From positions 259,532-323,531 of the forward strand of contig NZ_JNWO01000009.1 in assembly GCF_000716435.1 (NCBI RefSeq): a stretch of 64,000 nucleotides of DNA, read 5' to 3'. Each line of letters begins with the position of its first letter. The stretch's first letter is position 1. This DNA comes from Streptomyces xylophagus. Lineage in GTDB: Bacteria > Actinomycetota > Actinomycetes > Streptomycetales > Streptomycetaceae. The notes under the pieces are model-generated. The model made no database searches and was not told the origin of the DNA. It worked only from the letters and a program-made list of their open reading frames with translations. Below, one piece after another: positions 1 to 8,241 of this stretch. The position numbers and the translations under genes were made by a program.

Positions 1-525
1 GACGTCGGCGTCGAAGTGCGCGTCGTTGAAGACCTGCTGGGGCGACGGCTCGCGGCTGGGCAGGCGCTCGGCCGCGTCCTCCCCCAGCGCGTCGAAACGG
101 ATGCGCTGCTTGCGGCGGACCATGTCCAGGAAGAGGTTGGTGGTGATGCGGTGCAGCCAGCCCTCGAAGGTGCCGGGCGTGTACGTCGACAGCGAACGGA
201 AGACCCGGACGAAGACCTCTTGCGTGAGGTCCTCGGCGTCGTGCTGGTTCCCCGTCAGGCGGTACGCGAGCCGGTACACACGGCCGCTGTGGGTGCTGAC
301 GATCTCCTCCCAGGTGGGCGGAGTCCACGCCTGCCCGTCCGCGTCGGTGGAGAAGGTCGCGGTCTGGGCATGGTCAGCGGCGTGGCTGTGGTCAGCAGCG
401 GTGTCGTTCACGGATTTCGGCCTGCCCGCCGATCCGAGAAAGCGCCGGAGCACTCCTCCCCGATCCACAGGTACAGCCGCACCTCCCCTGTCGGCTCTGG
501 TGGTGTCCAGTGGAGCCCCTACCAT
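1..525 (-). CDS. ECF-family RNA polymerase sigma factor (partial, C-terminus outside window)
   Basis: An extracytoplasmic-function sigma factor that directs RNA polymerase to stress promoters. 175 codons are visible from ATG at 525 and the frame is open to base 1, so region 4 (-35 binding) is missing. After an N-terminal tail of about 70 residues, sigma region 2 is clear: the [20 protein letters not shown] segment is the classic core-binding and -10 helix, followed by [15 protein letters not shown] and the basic MVRRKQRIR stretch. It is divergent from the O-methyltransferase gene across a 276-bp gap. The sequence resembles what I remember of S. coelicolor SCO5147. No anti-sigma gene is visible; it could lie beyond the left edge. 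Confidence 0.93.
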   Translation of the reverse strand, partial: MVGAPLDTTRADRGGAAVPVDRGGVLRRFLGSAGRPKSVNDTAADHSHAADHAQTATFSTDADGQAWTPPTWEEIVSTHSGRVYRLAYRLTGNQHDAEDLTQEVFVRVFRSLSTYTPGTFEGWLHRITTNLFLDMVRRKQRIRFDALGEDAAERLPSREPSPQQVFNDAHFDADV

Positions 526-801
526 AGCCACCTCGCCCGTTAGCTCCGGATAAGCGGTTTTACGAGAATTTGATACACGCTCATACCGACCTCGCGGCGG
601 TGAGAGCTCTTGTTCGTGACCTTGCTCGTCGCCCTGCTGGTGCCTCTGCCCGACGTACTGATCCATCCTCATCCCCCGCTCTTCCCTCCGGTCGCGTCCC
701 CCAGTGCATTCCTCCCCCTCTAAACGCCCGGTCCCATCAGCAGGTTCCCGGCACCAACGGATACAGTCACGCCCAGGCAACCACGGGGACAGGAGAGGGT
801 C

Positions 802-1434
802 ATTACCGGCAACCGGCAGACGAGCTGGGCGTTCGCCGACGCCTATGTCGCCGAGGACGAAGCACTGCGCTGGGCCCGTGACCGGGCCCGCGAGGCAGGG
901 CTGCGCTCGGTGTCGCCCGGCACGGGCGCCGCGCTGCGGATGCTCGCCGCCACCGTGGACGCGAAGGCGGTGGCGGAGATCGGAACCGGGACCGGCGTCT
1001 CCGGAATGCATCTTCTGTACGGGATGCGGCCGGACGGGGTACTGACCACCGTCGACCCGGAGCCGGACCACCAGCAGTTCGCCCGCCAGGCCTTCCGCGC
1101 CTGCGGCTTCGCCAGCAACCGGGCCCGCTTCATTCCGGGCCGCGCCCTGGACGTGCTGCCCCGGCTCGCGGACGCCGGCTACGACCTCGTGTTCTGCGAC
1201 GGCGACCGGCAGGAGTTCCTGGACTATCTCGCTGAATCGTTGCGCCTGCTGCGTCCGGGTGGCCTGGTGGTCTTCGAGGGCGTCTTCGCCAACGGCCGGA
1301 CCGTCGACTCGGGCCCCCAGCCCACCGAGGTACTGCGGCTGCGCGAGCTGCTGCGGGCCGTGCGCGAGAGCCCCGAGCTGGTGCCGTCGCTGCTCCCGGT
1401 CGGCGACGGGCTGCTGTGCGCCGTCAAACGGTAG
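802..1434 (+). CDS. Class I SAM-dependent O-methyltransferase
   Basis: Predicted small-molecule O-methyltransferase of the caffeoyl-CoA/catechol type. The SAM-binding motif [12 protein letters not shown], the motif-II acidic residue in LTTVDPEPD and the DLVFCDGD motif are all present. The conventional start is GTG at 910 (174 aa), but family-conserved sequence ([21 protein letters not shown]) continues in frame upstream. There is no ATG, GTG or TTG between the in-frame stop at 721-723 and 910. The best-placed start is ATT at 802, about 6 nt after AGGAG at 791-795, which gives 210 aa, the usual family length. The function is sure at family level; the substrate is unknown and the start is tentative. 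Confidence 0.85.
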   Translation: MTGNRQTSWAFADAYVAEDEALRWARDRAREAGLRSVSPGTGAALRMLAATVDAKAVAEIGTGTGVSGMHLLYGMRPDGVLTTVDPEPDHQQFARQAFRACGFASNRARFIPGRALDVLPRLADAGYDLVFCDGDRQEFLDYLAESLRLLRPGGLVVFEGVFANGRTVDSGPQPTEVLRLRELLRAVRESPELVPSLLPVGDGLLCAVKR

Positions 1435-1481
1435 ACAGGCCTCAACCAGTGGGCAGGCCATAGGAGTTCAGGAAAGCAGCG

Positions 1482-1511
1482 TGCCCCGGCACCATCTCGG
1501 ATGCCGGGGCA
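1482..1511. terminator. Bidirectional hairpin between convergent genes
   Basis: A perfect 10-bp inverted repeat (TGCCCCGGCA at 1482-1491, TGCCGGGGCA at 1502-1511) with a 10-nt loop lies between the O-methyltransferase stop and the DUF3117 stop. No U-tract follows, which is normal for Streptomyces terminators. Confidence 0.75.
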
Positions 1512-1541
1512 GCTGAAGGGGTATGGTCGCGTTCCGCCGCG

Positions 1542-1709
1542 TCAGCCGACGACCTTCTTGAGGGCGTCGCCCAGCGCGTCGGCCTCGTCAGGGGTCAGCT
1601 CGACGACGAGCCGACCGCCGCCTTCGAGCGGAACGCGCATGACGATGCCCCGCCCCTCCTTGGTCACCTCGAGCGGGCCATCGCCCGTCCGCGGCTTCAT
1701 GGCCGCCAT
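1542..1709 (-). CDS. DUF3117 family small protein
   Basis: A 55-aa protein of a family found almost universally in Actinobacteria. The conserved core reads GDGPLEVTKEGRGIVMRVP followed by LVVELTPDEADALGDAL. No function is established. The start at ATG 1709 is chosen because the family begins MAAMKPRTGDGP and because GGAAGGGG lies at a proper distance upstream; a longer in-frame extension to 1832 lacks family similarity. It is convergent with the O-methyltransferase gene. Confidence 0.9.
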   Translation of the reverse strand: MAAMKPRTGDGPLEVTKEGRGIVMRVPLEGGGRLVVELTPDEADALGDALKKVVG

Positions 1710-2084
1710 GCTCGTTCCCCTTCCTGAAACCAGCTCATCGTCGCCGACGGCCCCATGGAGGGCACGCGCGGCCCCTAATGAGACACGCGTCACCGGCATC
1801 GAACACATTGCTTCCAAGCCATTATCCCGCATCTCAGGACCCGATGACCAACATCAGTCGGCATCGCTTGGGCAACGCGCACGAGCAAAACCACTCAATT
1901 CGCCGATGCGACTGCGATACTTCGCCGCCGCACCGACCCGCGTCGACCGAATCCGGACCGGAATTCTTTGACGCAGGTCACACGTCCGGTCCGGTGCTCG
2001 GACGGTGATCTCCGCCATGCTGTCCTACGGACGTACGGCGTACCGACCGGTACGCCGGAGCCGCGACACCGGAGGGGACACACC
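1710..2084. other. Intergenic region between divergent DUF3117 and enoyl-CoA hydratase genes
   Basis: 375 bp without a convincing gene. It must hold the promoters of both flanking genes. TTGACG at 1968-1973 resembles a -35 box, but I see no good matching -10. The most striking element is the palindrome at 2036-2057, listed separately. Confidence 0.6.
2036..2057. promoter_or_regulatory. 22-bp palindrome, candidate operator of the enoyl-CoA hydratase gene
   Basis: Perfect 9-bp arms CGGCGTACC and GGTACGCCG are separated by GACC. The element sits 13 nt upstream of the GGAGGGG ribosome-binding site (2071-2077). Length and symmetry suit a TetR-family operator. A role as an mRNA leader hairpin is the alternative. 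Confidence 0.4.
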
Positions 2085-2888
2085 ATGGCCGACACCGTGC
2101 TCTATGAGGTGAGCGACGGACTCGCGACGATCACGCTGAACCGCCCCGAGGCGATGAACGCGTTGAACATCGCGACCAAGGTCGCCCTCCGGGAGGCGGT
2201 TCAGACCGCGGCGGGCGACGACGCCGTCCGCGCCGTGCTGCTGACCGCGGCCGGGGAGCGGGCGTTCTGTGTGGGCCAGGACCTCAAGGAGCACATCACG
2301 CTGCTGGCCTCCGACCGGGAGGCCGGGACCGGGGCCACCATGACCACGGTGAAGGAGCACTACAACCCCATCGTGCGGGCGATCGCCGGTATGGCGAAGC
2401 CCGTGGTCGCCGGGGTCAACGGGGTCGCCGCGGGCGCTGGATTCGGGCTTGCCCTGGCTGCGGACTACCGGGTCGTGGCGGACACCGCGGGCTTCAACAC
2501 GTCCTTCGCGGGGGTCGCGCTGACGGCCGACTCCGGCATCTCCTGGACGCTGCCTCGGGTCGTCGGACCTGGGCGTGCCTCCGACCTGCTGCTGTTTCCT
2601 CGGACGATTTCGGCGCAGGACGCGTACGAGTTGGGGATCGCCAACCGTCTCGTCCCCGCCGGCGAGTTGCACGCGGAGGCCGAGAAGGTGGCCCGGGCGT
2701 TGGCCGATGGGCCGACCGTGGCGTATGCGGCGCTGAAGGAGGCCGTCGCCTACGGCCTCTCGCACACCCTTGAGGAGACGTTGGAGAAAGAAGACGAACT
2801 CCAGTCTCGGGCGGGCGCGTCGGAGGATCACGCGATCGCTGTGCAGGCTTTCGTCAACAAGGAGAAGCCGAAGTACTTGGGCCGCTGA
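2085..2888 (+). CDS. Enoyl-CoA hydratase/isomerase family protein
   Basis: Crotonase-fold enzyme, 267 aa, the usual length, acting on acyl-CoA thioesters in fatty-acid or aromatic-acid degradation. The CoA-binding and oxyanion-hole segments are visible (AFCVGQDLKEH near residue 60; VNGVAAGAGFGLALAADYRV near residue 110), as is the C-terminal helix region. In the second catalytic position, ALTADSGISW carries Asp where classical hydratases have Glu, as in PaaG-type isomerases, so isomerase or hydratase activity cannot be decided. ATG 2085 follows GGAGGGG and fits the MADTVLYEVSDGLATITLNRP family start; upstream in-frame codons look non-coding. It stands alone, convergent with tag. Confidence 0.92.
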   Translation: MADTVLYEVSDGLATITLNRPEAMNALNIATKVALREAVQTAAGDDAVRAVLLTAAGERAFCVGQDLKEHITLLASDREAGTGATMTTVKEHYNPIVRAIAGMAKPVVAGVNGVAAGAGFGLALAADYRVVADTAGFNTSFAGVALTADSGISWTLPRVVGPGRASDLLLFPRTISAQDAYELGIANRLVPAGELHAEAEKVARALADGPTVAYAALKEAVAYGLSHTLEETLEKEDELQSRAGASEDHAIAVQAFVNKEKPKYLGR

Positions 2889-2894
2889 GCCGGC

Positions 2895-3467
2895 TCAGGA
2901 ACGGCGGGACACACAGTCCACCAGGTGGTCGTTGACCAGACCGCACGCCTGCATCAGTGCGTACGCCGTCGTCGGGCCGACGAATCTCAGGCCCCGTTTC
3001 TTGAGGGCCTTCGACAGGGCCGTCGACTCGGCCGTGACCGCCGGGACGTCTCCGAGGGTTTTCGGGGCCGGGCCCGGCGTCGGGGCGTAGGACCAGATGA
3101 ACTCGTCCAGTTCGCCCGGCGCCCAGTCGTCCAGCACGCGCGCGTTGGCGATCGTCGCGTCGATCTTCGCGCGGTTGCGGATGATGCCGGCGTCGGCGAG
3201 GAGGCGTTCGCGGTCGGTGTCCGTGAAGGTGGCCACCTCGGCGATCTTGAAGCCGGCGAAGGCCGCGCGGAAGCCCTCGCGGCGGCGCAGGATCGTGATC
3301 CAGGAGAGGCCCGACTGGAAGGCCTCCAGGGAGAGCCGCTCGTAGAGGGCGTCGTCGCCGTGGACCGGGCGGCCCCACTCCTCGTCGTGGTACGTGACGT
3401 AGTCCTCCGTGGACAGCGCCCAGGGGCAGCGCAGGGCGCCGTCCGGACCGGCGACGGCGTCGCTCAC
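2895..3467 (-). CDS. tag: DNA-3-methyladenine glycosylase I
   Basis: Base-excision repair glycosylase that removes 3-methyladenine from alkylated DNA. The protein is 190 aa from GTG 3467, the usual Tag length. It has RCPWAL and YHDEEWGRPVHGD near the N-terminus, the helix-hairpin-helix region and the C-terminal NDHLVDC. The four zinc-site residues of the family map to C14, H27, H181 and C185. The start overlaps the stop of the upstream DivIVA-like gene by 4 bp (GTGA), indicating translational coupling. The tail almost touches the enoyl-CoA hydratase gene (6 bp apart). Confidence 0.95.
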   Translation of the reverse strand: MSDAVAGPDGALRCPWALSTEDYVTYHDEEWGRPVHGDDALYERLSLEAFQSGLSWITILRRREGFRAAFAGFKIAEVATFTDTDRERLLADAGIIRNRAKIDATIANARVLDDWAPGELDEFIWSYAPTPGPAPKTLGDVPAVTAESTALSKALKKRGLRFVGPTTAYALMQACGLVNDHLVDCVSRRS

Positions 3468-3814
3468 TGGCGGTCGCCTTCCGCGGGCTTCTCCATGGAG
3501 ACGTGGGCGGTGGCCTGGGCGCCCGCCAGCGCGGACTCCAGGTCGGCGATCCGAGCGTCGCGCTCGGCGAGTTCGGCGGCGATGCGACTCAGTGCGTCGT
3601 CCACCTCGGCCATGCGGTAGCCCCGCGCGGCGAGCGGGAACCGGAGCGTCTCCACGTCGGCTCGGTCGACCGGCCGGTCCAGGGGCAGCGGATCGTCGAG
3701 GCGCTCGGGCGCGGCGTCCGGCAGCGGGGCGCTGTCGCCGCCGCCGATCACCGAGAGGGTCACGGCGCCGACCACGACGGCGAGCGCGACGACCAGGAAC
3801 AAGAACATGAACAT
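3464..3814 (-). CDS. DivIVA-domain-like single-pass membrane protein
   Basis: A 116-aa protein with an N-terminal membrane segment (about residues 3-24, FMFLFLVVALAVVVGAVTL) followed by a short Pro-rich linker. A DivIVA-like motif follows (LRFPLAARGYRMAEVDDALSRI) and then a coiled-coil helix. Such motifs recognise curved membrane or form polar scaffolds, but this copy is short and the role is not known. ATG 3814 is preferred because the hydrophobic segment begins there; a longer in-frame ORF to 3907 adds an unconvincing tail. It is translationally coupled to tag downstream and divergent from folP. Confidence 0.8.
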   Translation of the reverse strand: MFMFLFLVVALAVVVGAVTLSVIGGGDSAPLPDAAPERLDDPLPLDRPVDRADVETLRFPLAARGYRMAEVDDALSRIAAELAERDARIADLESALAGAQATAHVSMEKPAEGDRQ

Positions 3815-3949
3815 CGCTGGGGTCTCCACGGGCGTCGAGGTCGGACGTGCCGAAGCCGAATGTGTCAGGGTTCGATCGTGCCATGCGACGCTGACAGTTA
3901 GGGTCACAGGCGGCTGAAGACCGGTACGTACTAGGAGAGGTCACAGGGG

Positions 3950-4810
3950 ATGCTCAGGCTGGGCAGGCGTGAATTCGACACGCACGAGCCGGTGATCATG
4001 GCGATCGTGAACCGGACCCCGGACTCCTTCTACGACCAGGGGGCCACGTTCCGCGACGAGCCCGCCCTCGCGCGCGTGGAGCAGGCGGTGGCCGAGGGCG
4101 CCGCCATCATCGACATCGGCGGGGTCAAGGCCGGTCCCGGCGAGGAGGTCACCGCCGAGGAGGAGGCGCGGCGCACGGTCGGTTTCGTCGCCGAGGTGCG
4201 GCGGCGCTTCCCGGACGTGATCATCAGCGTCGACACCTGGCGGCACGAGGTCGGCGAGGCCGTCTGCGAGGTGGGCGCGGATCTTCTGAACGACGCGTGG
4301 GGCGGCGTCGATCCCCGGCTCGCGGAGGTCGCCGCGCGGTATGGCGTGGGGCTGGTGTGCACCCACGCGGGCGGCTCGGAGCCGCGTACCCGGCCGCACC
4401 GGGTGACGTACGACGACGTCATGGCCGACATCCTGCGCGTGACCCTGGGGCTTGCCGAGCGGGCGGTGGCGTTGGGTGTGCCGAGGGAGTCGGTGCTGAT
4501 CGATCCCGGGCACGACTTCGGGAAGAACACGCGGCACAGCCTGGAGGCGACTCGGCGGCTCGGGGAGATGGTCTCCACGGGGTGGCCTGTGCTGGTGTCG
4601 TTGTCCAACAAGGACTTCGTGGGCGAGACGCTCGACAAGCCGGTCAAGGAGCGGGTTGTCGGTACGTTGGCGACCACTGCCGTGTCTGCGTGGCTGGGGG
4701 CGCAGGTGTATCGGGTGCATGAGGTCGCGGAGACTCGGCAGGTGCTGGACATGGTGGCGTCGATCGCCGGGCATCGGCCTCCGGCTGTGGGGCGGCGGGG
4801 GCTGGCCTGA
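3950..4810 (+). CDS. folP: Dihydropteroate synthase paralogue (FolP2-like)
   Basis: TIM-barrel pterin-binding protein of 286 aa. Family motifs are NRTPDSFYD (residues 21-29), IDIGG, SVDTWR, NDAWGG, DPGHDFGK and LVSLSNKDFVGETL. However, the p-aminobenzoate/sulfonamide loop that reads ESTRPG in authentic enzymes is replaced by VKAGPG (residues 59-64). The conserved Val of NVTPDSF is Arg here. This matches the actinobacterial FolP2 type, reported in mycobacteria to lack dihydropteroate synthase activity; a canonical folP probably lies elsewhere. It is divergent from the DivIVA-like gene. Family certain, catalytic role doubtful. Confidence 0.88.
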   Translation: MLRLGRREFDTHEPVIMAIVNRTPDSFYDQGATFRDEPALARVEQAVAEGAAIIDIGGVKAGPGEEVTAEEEARRTVGFVAEVRRRFPDVIISVDTWRHEVGEAVCEVGADLLNDAWGGVDPRLAEVAARYGVGLVCTHAGGSEPRTRPHRVTYDDVMADILRVTLGLAERAVALGVPRESVLIDPGHDFGKNTRHSLEATRRLGEMVSTGWPVLVSLSNKDFVGETLDKPVKERVVGTLATTAVSAWLGAQVYRVHEVAETRQVLDMVASIAGHRPPAVGRRGLA

Positions 4811-4845
4811 TTTTTTCGCCCCCGCCGCCCCTACCCGTCCCATCC

Positions 4846-4864
4846 CTGGGGGCTGCGCCCCCAG
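4846..4864. terminator. Hairpin terminator between folP and the LOG-family gene
   Basis: A perfect 8-bp stem, CTGGGGGC/GCCCCCAG, with a TGC loop, 36 nt past the folP stop and between convergent genes. A run of six T residues just after the folP stop adds to the terminator character. Confidence 0.7.
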
Positions 4865-4916
4865 ACCCCCGCTTCGGCCCCGAAAGGGCCTCGTCCTCAA
4901 ACGCCGGACGGGCTGA
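4846..4916. repeat. Streptomyces-type dispersed intergenic element
   Basis: The terminator hairpin runs directly into a second small hairpin (GGCCC/GGGCC, about 4876-4890) and then CCTCAAACGCCGGACGGGCT. I recognise this last stretch from memory as very common between convergent Streptomyces genes. Only one copy is in this window. Confidence 0.5.
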
Positions 4917-4964
4917 ATTTGCCGGCCTGCGCTCAACAGCGCACGGGCTGAAAAGCAGGCAGCG

Positions 4965-5723
4965 TTAGCGGCCTGCCTCCTTCGACACCAGCGCGACCGC
5001 CTCGTCCACGTCGTCCGTCACGTGGAACAGGAGGAGGTCCTTCTCGGAGGCCTTGCCCTGGGCGATCAGGGTGTTCTTCAGCCAGTCGACGAGGCCGCCC
5101 CAGTACTCGCTTCCGAAGAGGACGATCGGGAAGCGGGTGACCTTCTGGGTCTGAACGAGGGTGAGGGCCTCGAAGAGTTCGTCGAGGGTGCCGAGGCCGC
5201 CGGGGAGGACCACGAAGCCCTGGGCGTACTTGACGAACATCATCTTGCGGACGAAGAAGTAACGGAAGTTCAGGCCGATGTCGACGTAGGCGTTGAGCCC
5301 TTGCTCGAAGGGCAGCTCGATGCCCAGGCCGACGGAGATGCCCTTGGCCTCCAGGGCGCCCTTGTTGGCCGCCTCCATGGCGCCGGGGCCGCCGCCGGTG
5401 ATCACGGCCCACCCGGCCTCCACGAGGGCGTGTCCGAGCCGTACGCCCGCCTCGTACTCCGGTGAGTCCGGCTTGGTGCGGGCCGAGCCGAACACGCTGA
5501 TCGCGGGCGGCAGTTCGGCCAGTGTGCCGAAGCCCTCGATGAACTCAGACTGGATGCGCAGGACACGCCACGGGTCGGTGTGGACCCAGTCCGAGGGGCC
5601 GCCCGCGTCCAGGAGGCGCTGGTCGGTCGTGCTCGCGGTCACCTGGCCGCGCCGCCGGAGGACCGGTCCCAGGCGCTGCTCCTCCGGTGGCTGCTGCTTG
5701 CCCTCGGGGTTGCCTGTAGCCAT
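4965..5723 (-). CDS. LOG-family (TIGR00730) Rossmann-fold protein
   Basis: A 252-aa protein related to cytokinin riboside 5'-monophosphate phosphoribohydrolases, long misannotated as lysine decarboxylases. The signature is complete: ITGGGPGAMEAANKGA for nucleotide binding and VLPGGLGTLDELFEALT containing the PGGxGTxxE catalytic motif. It likely cleaves a nucleoside monophosphate to base and ribose 5-phosphate; the bacterial physiological role is uncertain. ATG 5723 follows GGAGGGAG. Residues 1-35 are a polar tail rich in Pro, Gln and Arg. Confidence 0.9.
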   Translation of the reverse strand: MATGNPEGKQQPPEEQRLGPVLRRRGQVTASTTDQRLLDAGGPSDWVHTDPWRVLRIQSEFIEGFGTLAELPPAISVFGSARTKPDSPEYEAGVRLGHALVEAGWAVITGGGPGAMEAANKGALEAKGISVGLGIELPFEQGLNAYVDIGLNFRYFFVRKMMFVKYAQGFVVLPGGLGTLDELFEALTLVQTQKVTRFPIVLFGSEYWGGLVDWLKNTLIAQGKASEKDLLLFHVTDDVDEAVALVSKEAGR

Positions 5724-5800
5724 GTGCGCTCCCTCCACTTGCAGGTGTTTCGTACTTCAGCGTAGGTCTACGCGGGTTACGGAGGGGGGACATACGGATG

Positions 5801-6880
5801 TCAGACGGTGAGCCAGTCCCGCAGCCGCCGCTCCGCCTCGGGGATCAGGGCCGCCTCGACCCGCTCGTCGACCTTGTGGGCGAGGAGTTGGGCGCCGGGG
5901 CCGTAGTTCACCGCGGGCACGCCGAGCGCGCTGAAGCGGGCCACGTCCGTCCAGCCGAACTTGGGGCGGGCCTCGCCGCCGACGGCCGCCATGAAGGCCG
6001 CCGCGGCCGGGTGGGTCAGGCCGGGGCGGGCCCCTCCGGTGTGGTCGTCGACGACGAACTCGTCGACCCCGCAGTCGGCGAAGTAGTCCCGCACGAAGGC
6101 CTCCGCCTCGGCCTCGCTGCGGTCGGGCGCGTAGCGGAAGTTGACGACAAGGGTGCACGCGTCAGGGATGACGTTGGTGGCCACGCCCCCTTCCACACGC
6201 ACCGCGTTGAGACCCTCGTGGTACTGCAGGCCGTCCACTACGGGCGTACGGGCCTCGTACGCGGCGAGCTTGGCCAGCGCACGCGAGGCCGCGTGGATCG
6301 CGTTGGAGCCCATCCACGCGCGCGCGGAGTGCGCTCGTTCACCCGTGAACTTCAGGAACATCCTGAGCGTGCCCTGGCAGCCGCCCTCGACCTGACCGTC
6401 CGTCGGCTCCAGGAGGACCGCGAAGTCGCCCTCCAGCCACTCGGGATGGGCTTCGGAGACGTGCTTGAGGCCGTTGAGGTGGGCGGCGACCTCTTCGTTG
6501 TCGTAGAAGACGAAGGTGAGGTCGCGGTTGGGGGCCGGGACCGTTGCGGCGATGCGGAGTTGGACCGCCACGCCGGACTTCATGTCGCAGGTGCCGCAGC
6601 CCCACAGGACGCCGTTCTCGTCGAGGCGTGAGGGGACGTTGTCGGCGATCGGGACCGTGTCGATGTGGCCGGCCAGGATGACGCGTTCCGATCGCCCGAG
6701 GGTGGTGCGTGCGACGACGTTGTTGCCGTACCGGTCGACCGTCAGGTGGGGCAGGGCGCGCAGCGCGGTCTCGATCGCGTCCGCGAGGGGCTTCTCGCTG
6801 CCGCTCTCCGAGGGGAAGTCGACAAGCTGCGCGGTGAGCCGTGCGGCGTCCAGCGTGAGGTCAAGAGGGGTGTCGGCCAT
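5801..6880 (-). CDS. dapE: Succinyl-diaminopimelate desuccinylase
   Basis: M20 zinc metallopeptidase-fold enzyme that hydrolyses N-succinyl-LL-diaminopimelate in lysine and cell-wall precursor synthesis. The length, 359 aa from ATG 6880, is what I expect for the Streptomyces enzyme. Metal and catalytic motifs are LAGHIDTVP, GCGTCDMKSG, FYDNEEV (the EE pair), LLEPTDG and the late LLAHKVDE His. dapC, which acts just before it in the succinylase branch, lies 2 kb away on the same strand but separated by two plus-strand genes, so they are clustered but not co-transcribed. Confidence 0.95.
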   Translation of the reverse strand: MADTPLDLTLDAARLTAQLVDFPSESGSEKPLADAIETALRALPHLTVDRYGNNVVARTTLGRSERVILAGHIDTVPIADNVPSRLDENGVLWGCGTCDMKSGVAVQLRIAATVPAPNRDLTFVFYDNEEVAAHLNGLKHVSEAHPEWLEGDFAVLLEPTDGQVEGGCQGTLRMFLKFTGERAHSARAWMGSNAIHAASRALAKLAAYEARTPVVDGLQYHEGLNAVRVEGGVATNVIPDACTLVVNFRYAPDRSEAEAEAFVRDYFADCGVDEFVVDDHTGGARPGLTHPAAAAFMAAVGGEARPKFGWTDVARFSALGVPAVNYGPGAQLLAHKVDERVEAALIPEAERRLRDWLTV

Positions 6881-6965
6881 GCCGTCGACCCTAACGCGAA
6901 GAGCTTGTGCACAGGTTGTCCACACCCGGCGCAGCGGTAACAGGAGCCTCCAGTACCTTGTGGGA

Positions 6966-7946
6966 ATGCCTGAGCAGTCCCCCACTCCAAAGAAGCGTCG
7001 ACGCGGCCGCCTCTTCCGGTTCTCAGCAGCCTTCGTGGTGCTGCTCGCCGTCGCGGGCTACCTCGTCGTCCAGTACGTCACCGGCGGTCGGGGCGGCCCC
7101 GGCTGCAAGGTGGTCTCCGGCAAGGACGACGGCCAGGAGTACGAGTTCTCGCAGGAACAGGCGATGAACGCGGCGACGATCGCCGCCGTCGGCACCGGGC
7201 GCGGCATGCCCGAGCGGGCCGTCACGATCGCGCTCGCGACCGCCCTCCAGGAGTCGCAGCTCGTCAACATCCAGCACGGCGACCTGGATTCGCTCGGCCT
7301 GTTCCAGCAGCGGCCCTCGCAGGGCTGGGGCACCAGGAAACAGATCCTGGACCCGACGTACGCGGCGGGCGTCTTCTACGAGCACCTCGCCAAGGTGAAC
7401 GACTACCAGAAGCTCCCCCTCACGGTCGCCGCCCAGCGCGTGCAGCGCAGCGGTTACCCGGAGGCGTACGCCAAGCACGAGCCCGACGCCGCGCTGCTGT
7501 CCGCCGCGCTCACCGGGCAGGCCGCCGCCACGCTGACCTGCCAGGGCCTCCCTGACACCACCGTGACCGCCACGGGCCCGGACGCCGTACGGGCCGCGCT
7601 GGTACGGGACTTCGGGCGCACGGTGCTGAAGGAAACCGGCGCGGAGGTGACCGGGGGCGGCTCGGCTTCGAAGGACAAGACGAAGGCCAAGTCCACTCCG
7701 GCTCCCAGCGCGAGTGCGACAGGCGGGAGCAGCACCGTGACCCTGCCGGTGCGGTCCGGCAGCACGAGGACCGGCTGGCAGCTCGCGCACTGGGCGGTGG
7801 CCAACTCCTCGGCGCTGCACATCGAGCGTGTGTCGTACGCCGGCCGCGAATGGGCCGCCGGCAGCGCGGACGACCCGTGGCACTCGACCGGCACGAAGGC
7901 CGCCGGCGGGGTGCGGATCGTGACCGAGCGGCAGGCCGAGAAGTAG
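6966..7946 (+). CDS. Membrane-anchored lytic-transglycosylase-like protein
   Basis: A 326-aa protein with a short basic tail, one membrane anchor (about residues 19-38, FSAAFVVLLAVAGYLVVQYV) and an extracellular lysozyme-like domain (about residues 60-190). That domain has ATALQESQLVN with the candidate catalytic Glu, DSLGLFQQRPSQGWGT and VQRSGYPEAYAKHEP. These match the domain seen at the C-terminus of many actinobacterial peptidoglycan hydrolases. A Ser/Thr/Lys-rich linker leads to a C-terminal module resembling peptidase-associated domains (GWQLAHWAVANSSALHIERVSY). Some databases call relatives 'heavy metal transporter', which nothing here supports. Divergent from dapE; probably acts on the cell wall. 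Confidence 0.82.
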   Translation: MPEQSPTPKKRRRGRLFRFSAAFVVLLAVAGYLVVQYVTGGRGGPGCKVVSGKDDGQEYEFSQEQAMNAATIAAVGTGRGMPERAVTIALATALQESQLVNIQHGDLDSLGLFQQRPSQGWGTRKQILDPTYAAGVFYEHLAKVNDYQKLPLTVAAQRVQRSGYPEAYAKHEPDAALLSAALTGQAAATLTCQGLPDTTVTATGPDAVRAALVRDFGRTVLKETGAEVTGGGSASKDKTKAKSTPAPSASATGGSSTVTLPVRSGSTRTGWQLAHWAVANSSALHIERVSYAGREWAAGSADDPWHSTGTKAAGGVRIVTERQAEK

Positions 7947-7969
7947 TACGGGCGGCAGGCGGGCAGTAG

Positions 7970-7987
7970 TACGGGTCCTCACCCGTA
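7970..7987 (+). terminator. Hairpin after the transglycosylase-like gene
   Basis: TACGGGT/ACCCGTA, a perfect 7-bp stem with a CCTC loop, starts 24 nt past the stop codon. GTAGTACGGG occurs twice just upstream as a short direct repeat. Confidence 0.5.
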
Positions 7988-8113
7988 GGGGTTACGCGTG
8001 GTCGATCCGGGCCCGGGTGTGCTCAGGTTTTCGCGCGGTCACCCTCGCGTGTGCCGAAGTCCTTGAAAACAAAGGGCTGCGACCATTCGACGGGGTTTCG
8101 GGCCGGGCGCTCT

Positions 8114-8141
8114 TTGTCCGTTTTTATCCGTAGCTGATAAT
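8114..8141 (+). promoter_or_regulatory. Candidate principal-sigma promoter of the secreted protein gene
   Basis: TTGTCC (8114-8119) and GATAAT (8136-8141) are separated by 16 nt, about 100 nt upstream of the ATG at 8242, within an AT-richer patch. Box match is fair; no experimental support. Confidence 0.4.
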
Positions 8142-8241
8142 GCGACGCATTGCGAACTCTTTACGTTGGCGCTCCGCAACCTTCGCGCGCTTCGAGCGGT
8201 AGTCACTGCGTCCGAGCCCGGAGATCAACACAAGGAGCATC

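Noticed and set aside
16..553. Two plus-strand ORFs at the left edge
   Set aside because: Both are antisense to the ECF sigma factor gene, which has clear region 2 motifs.
6966..7946. Heavy-metal transporter (a label seen on homologues)
   Set aside because: Only one membrane helix and no metal-binding motif; the extracellular part has a lysozyme-like signature.
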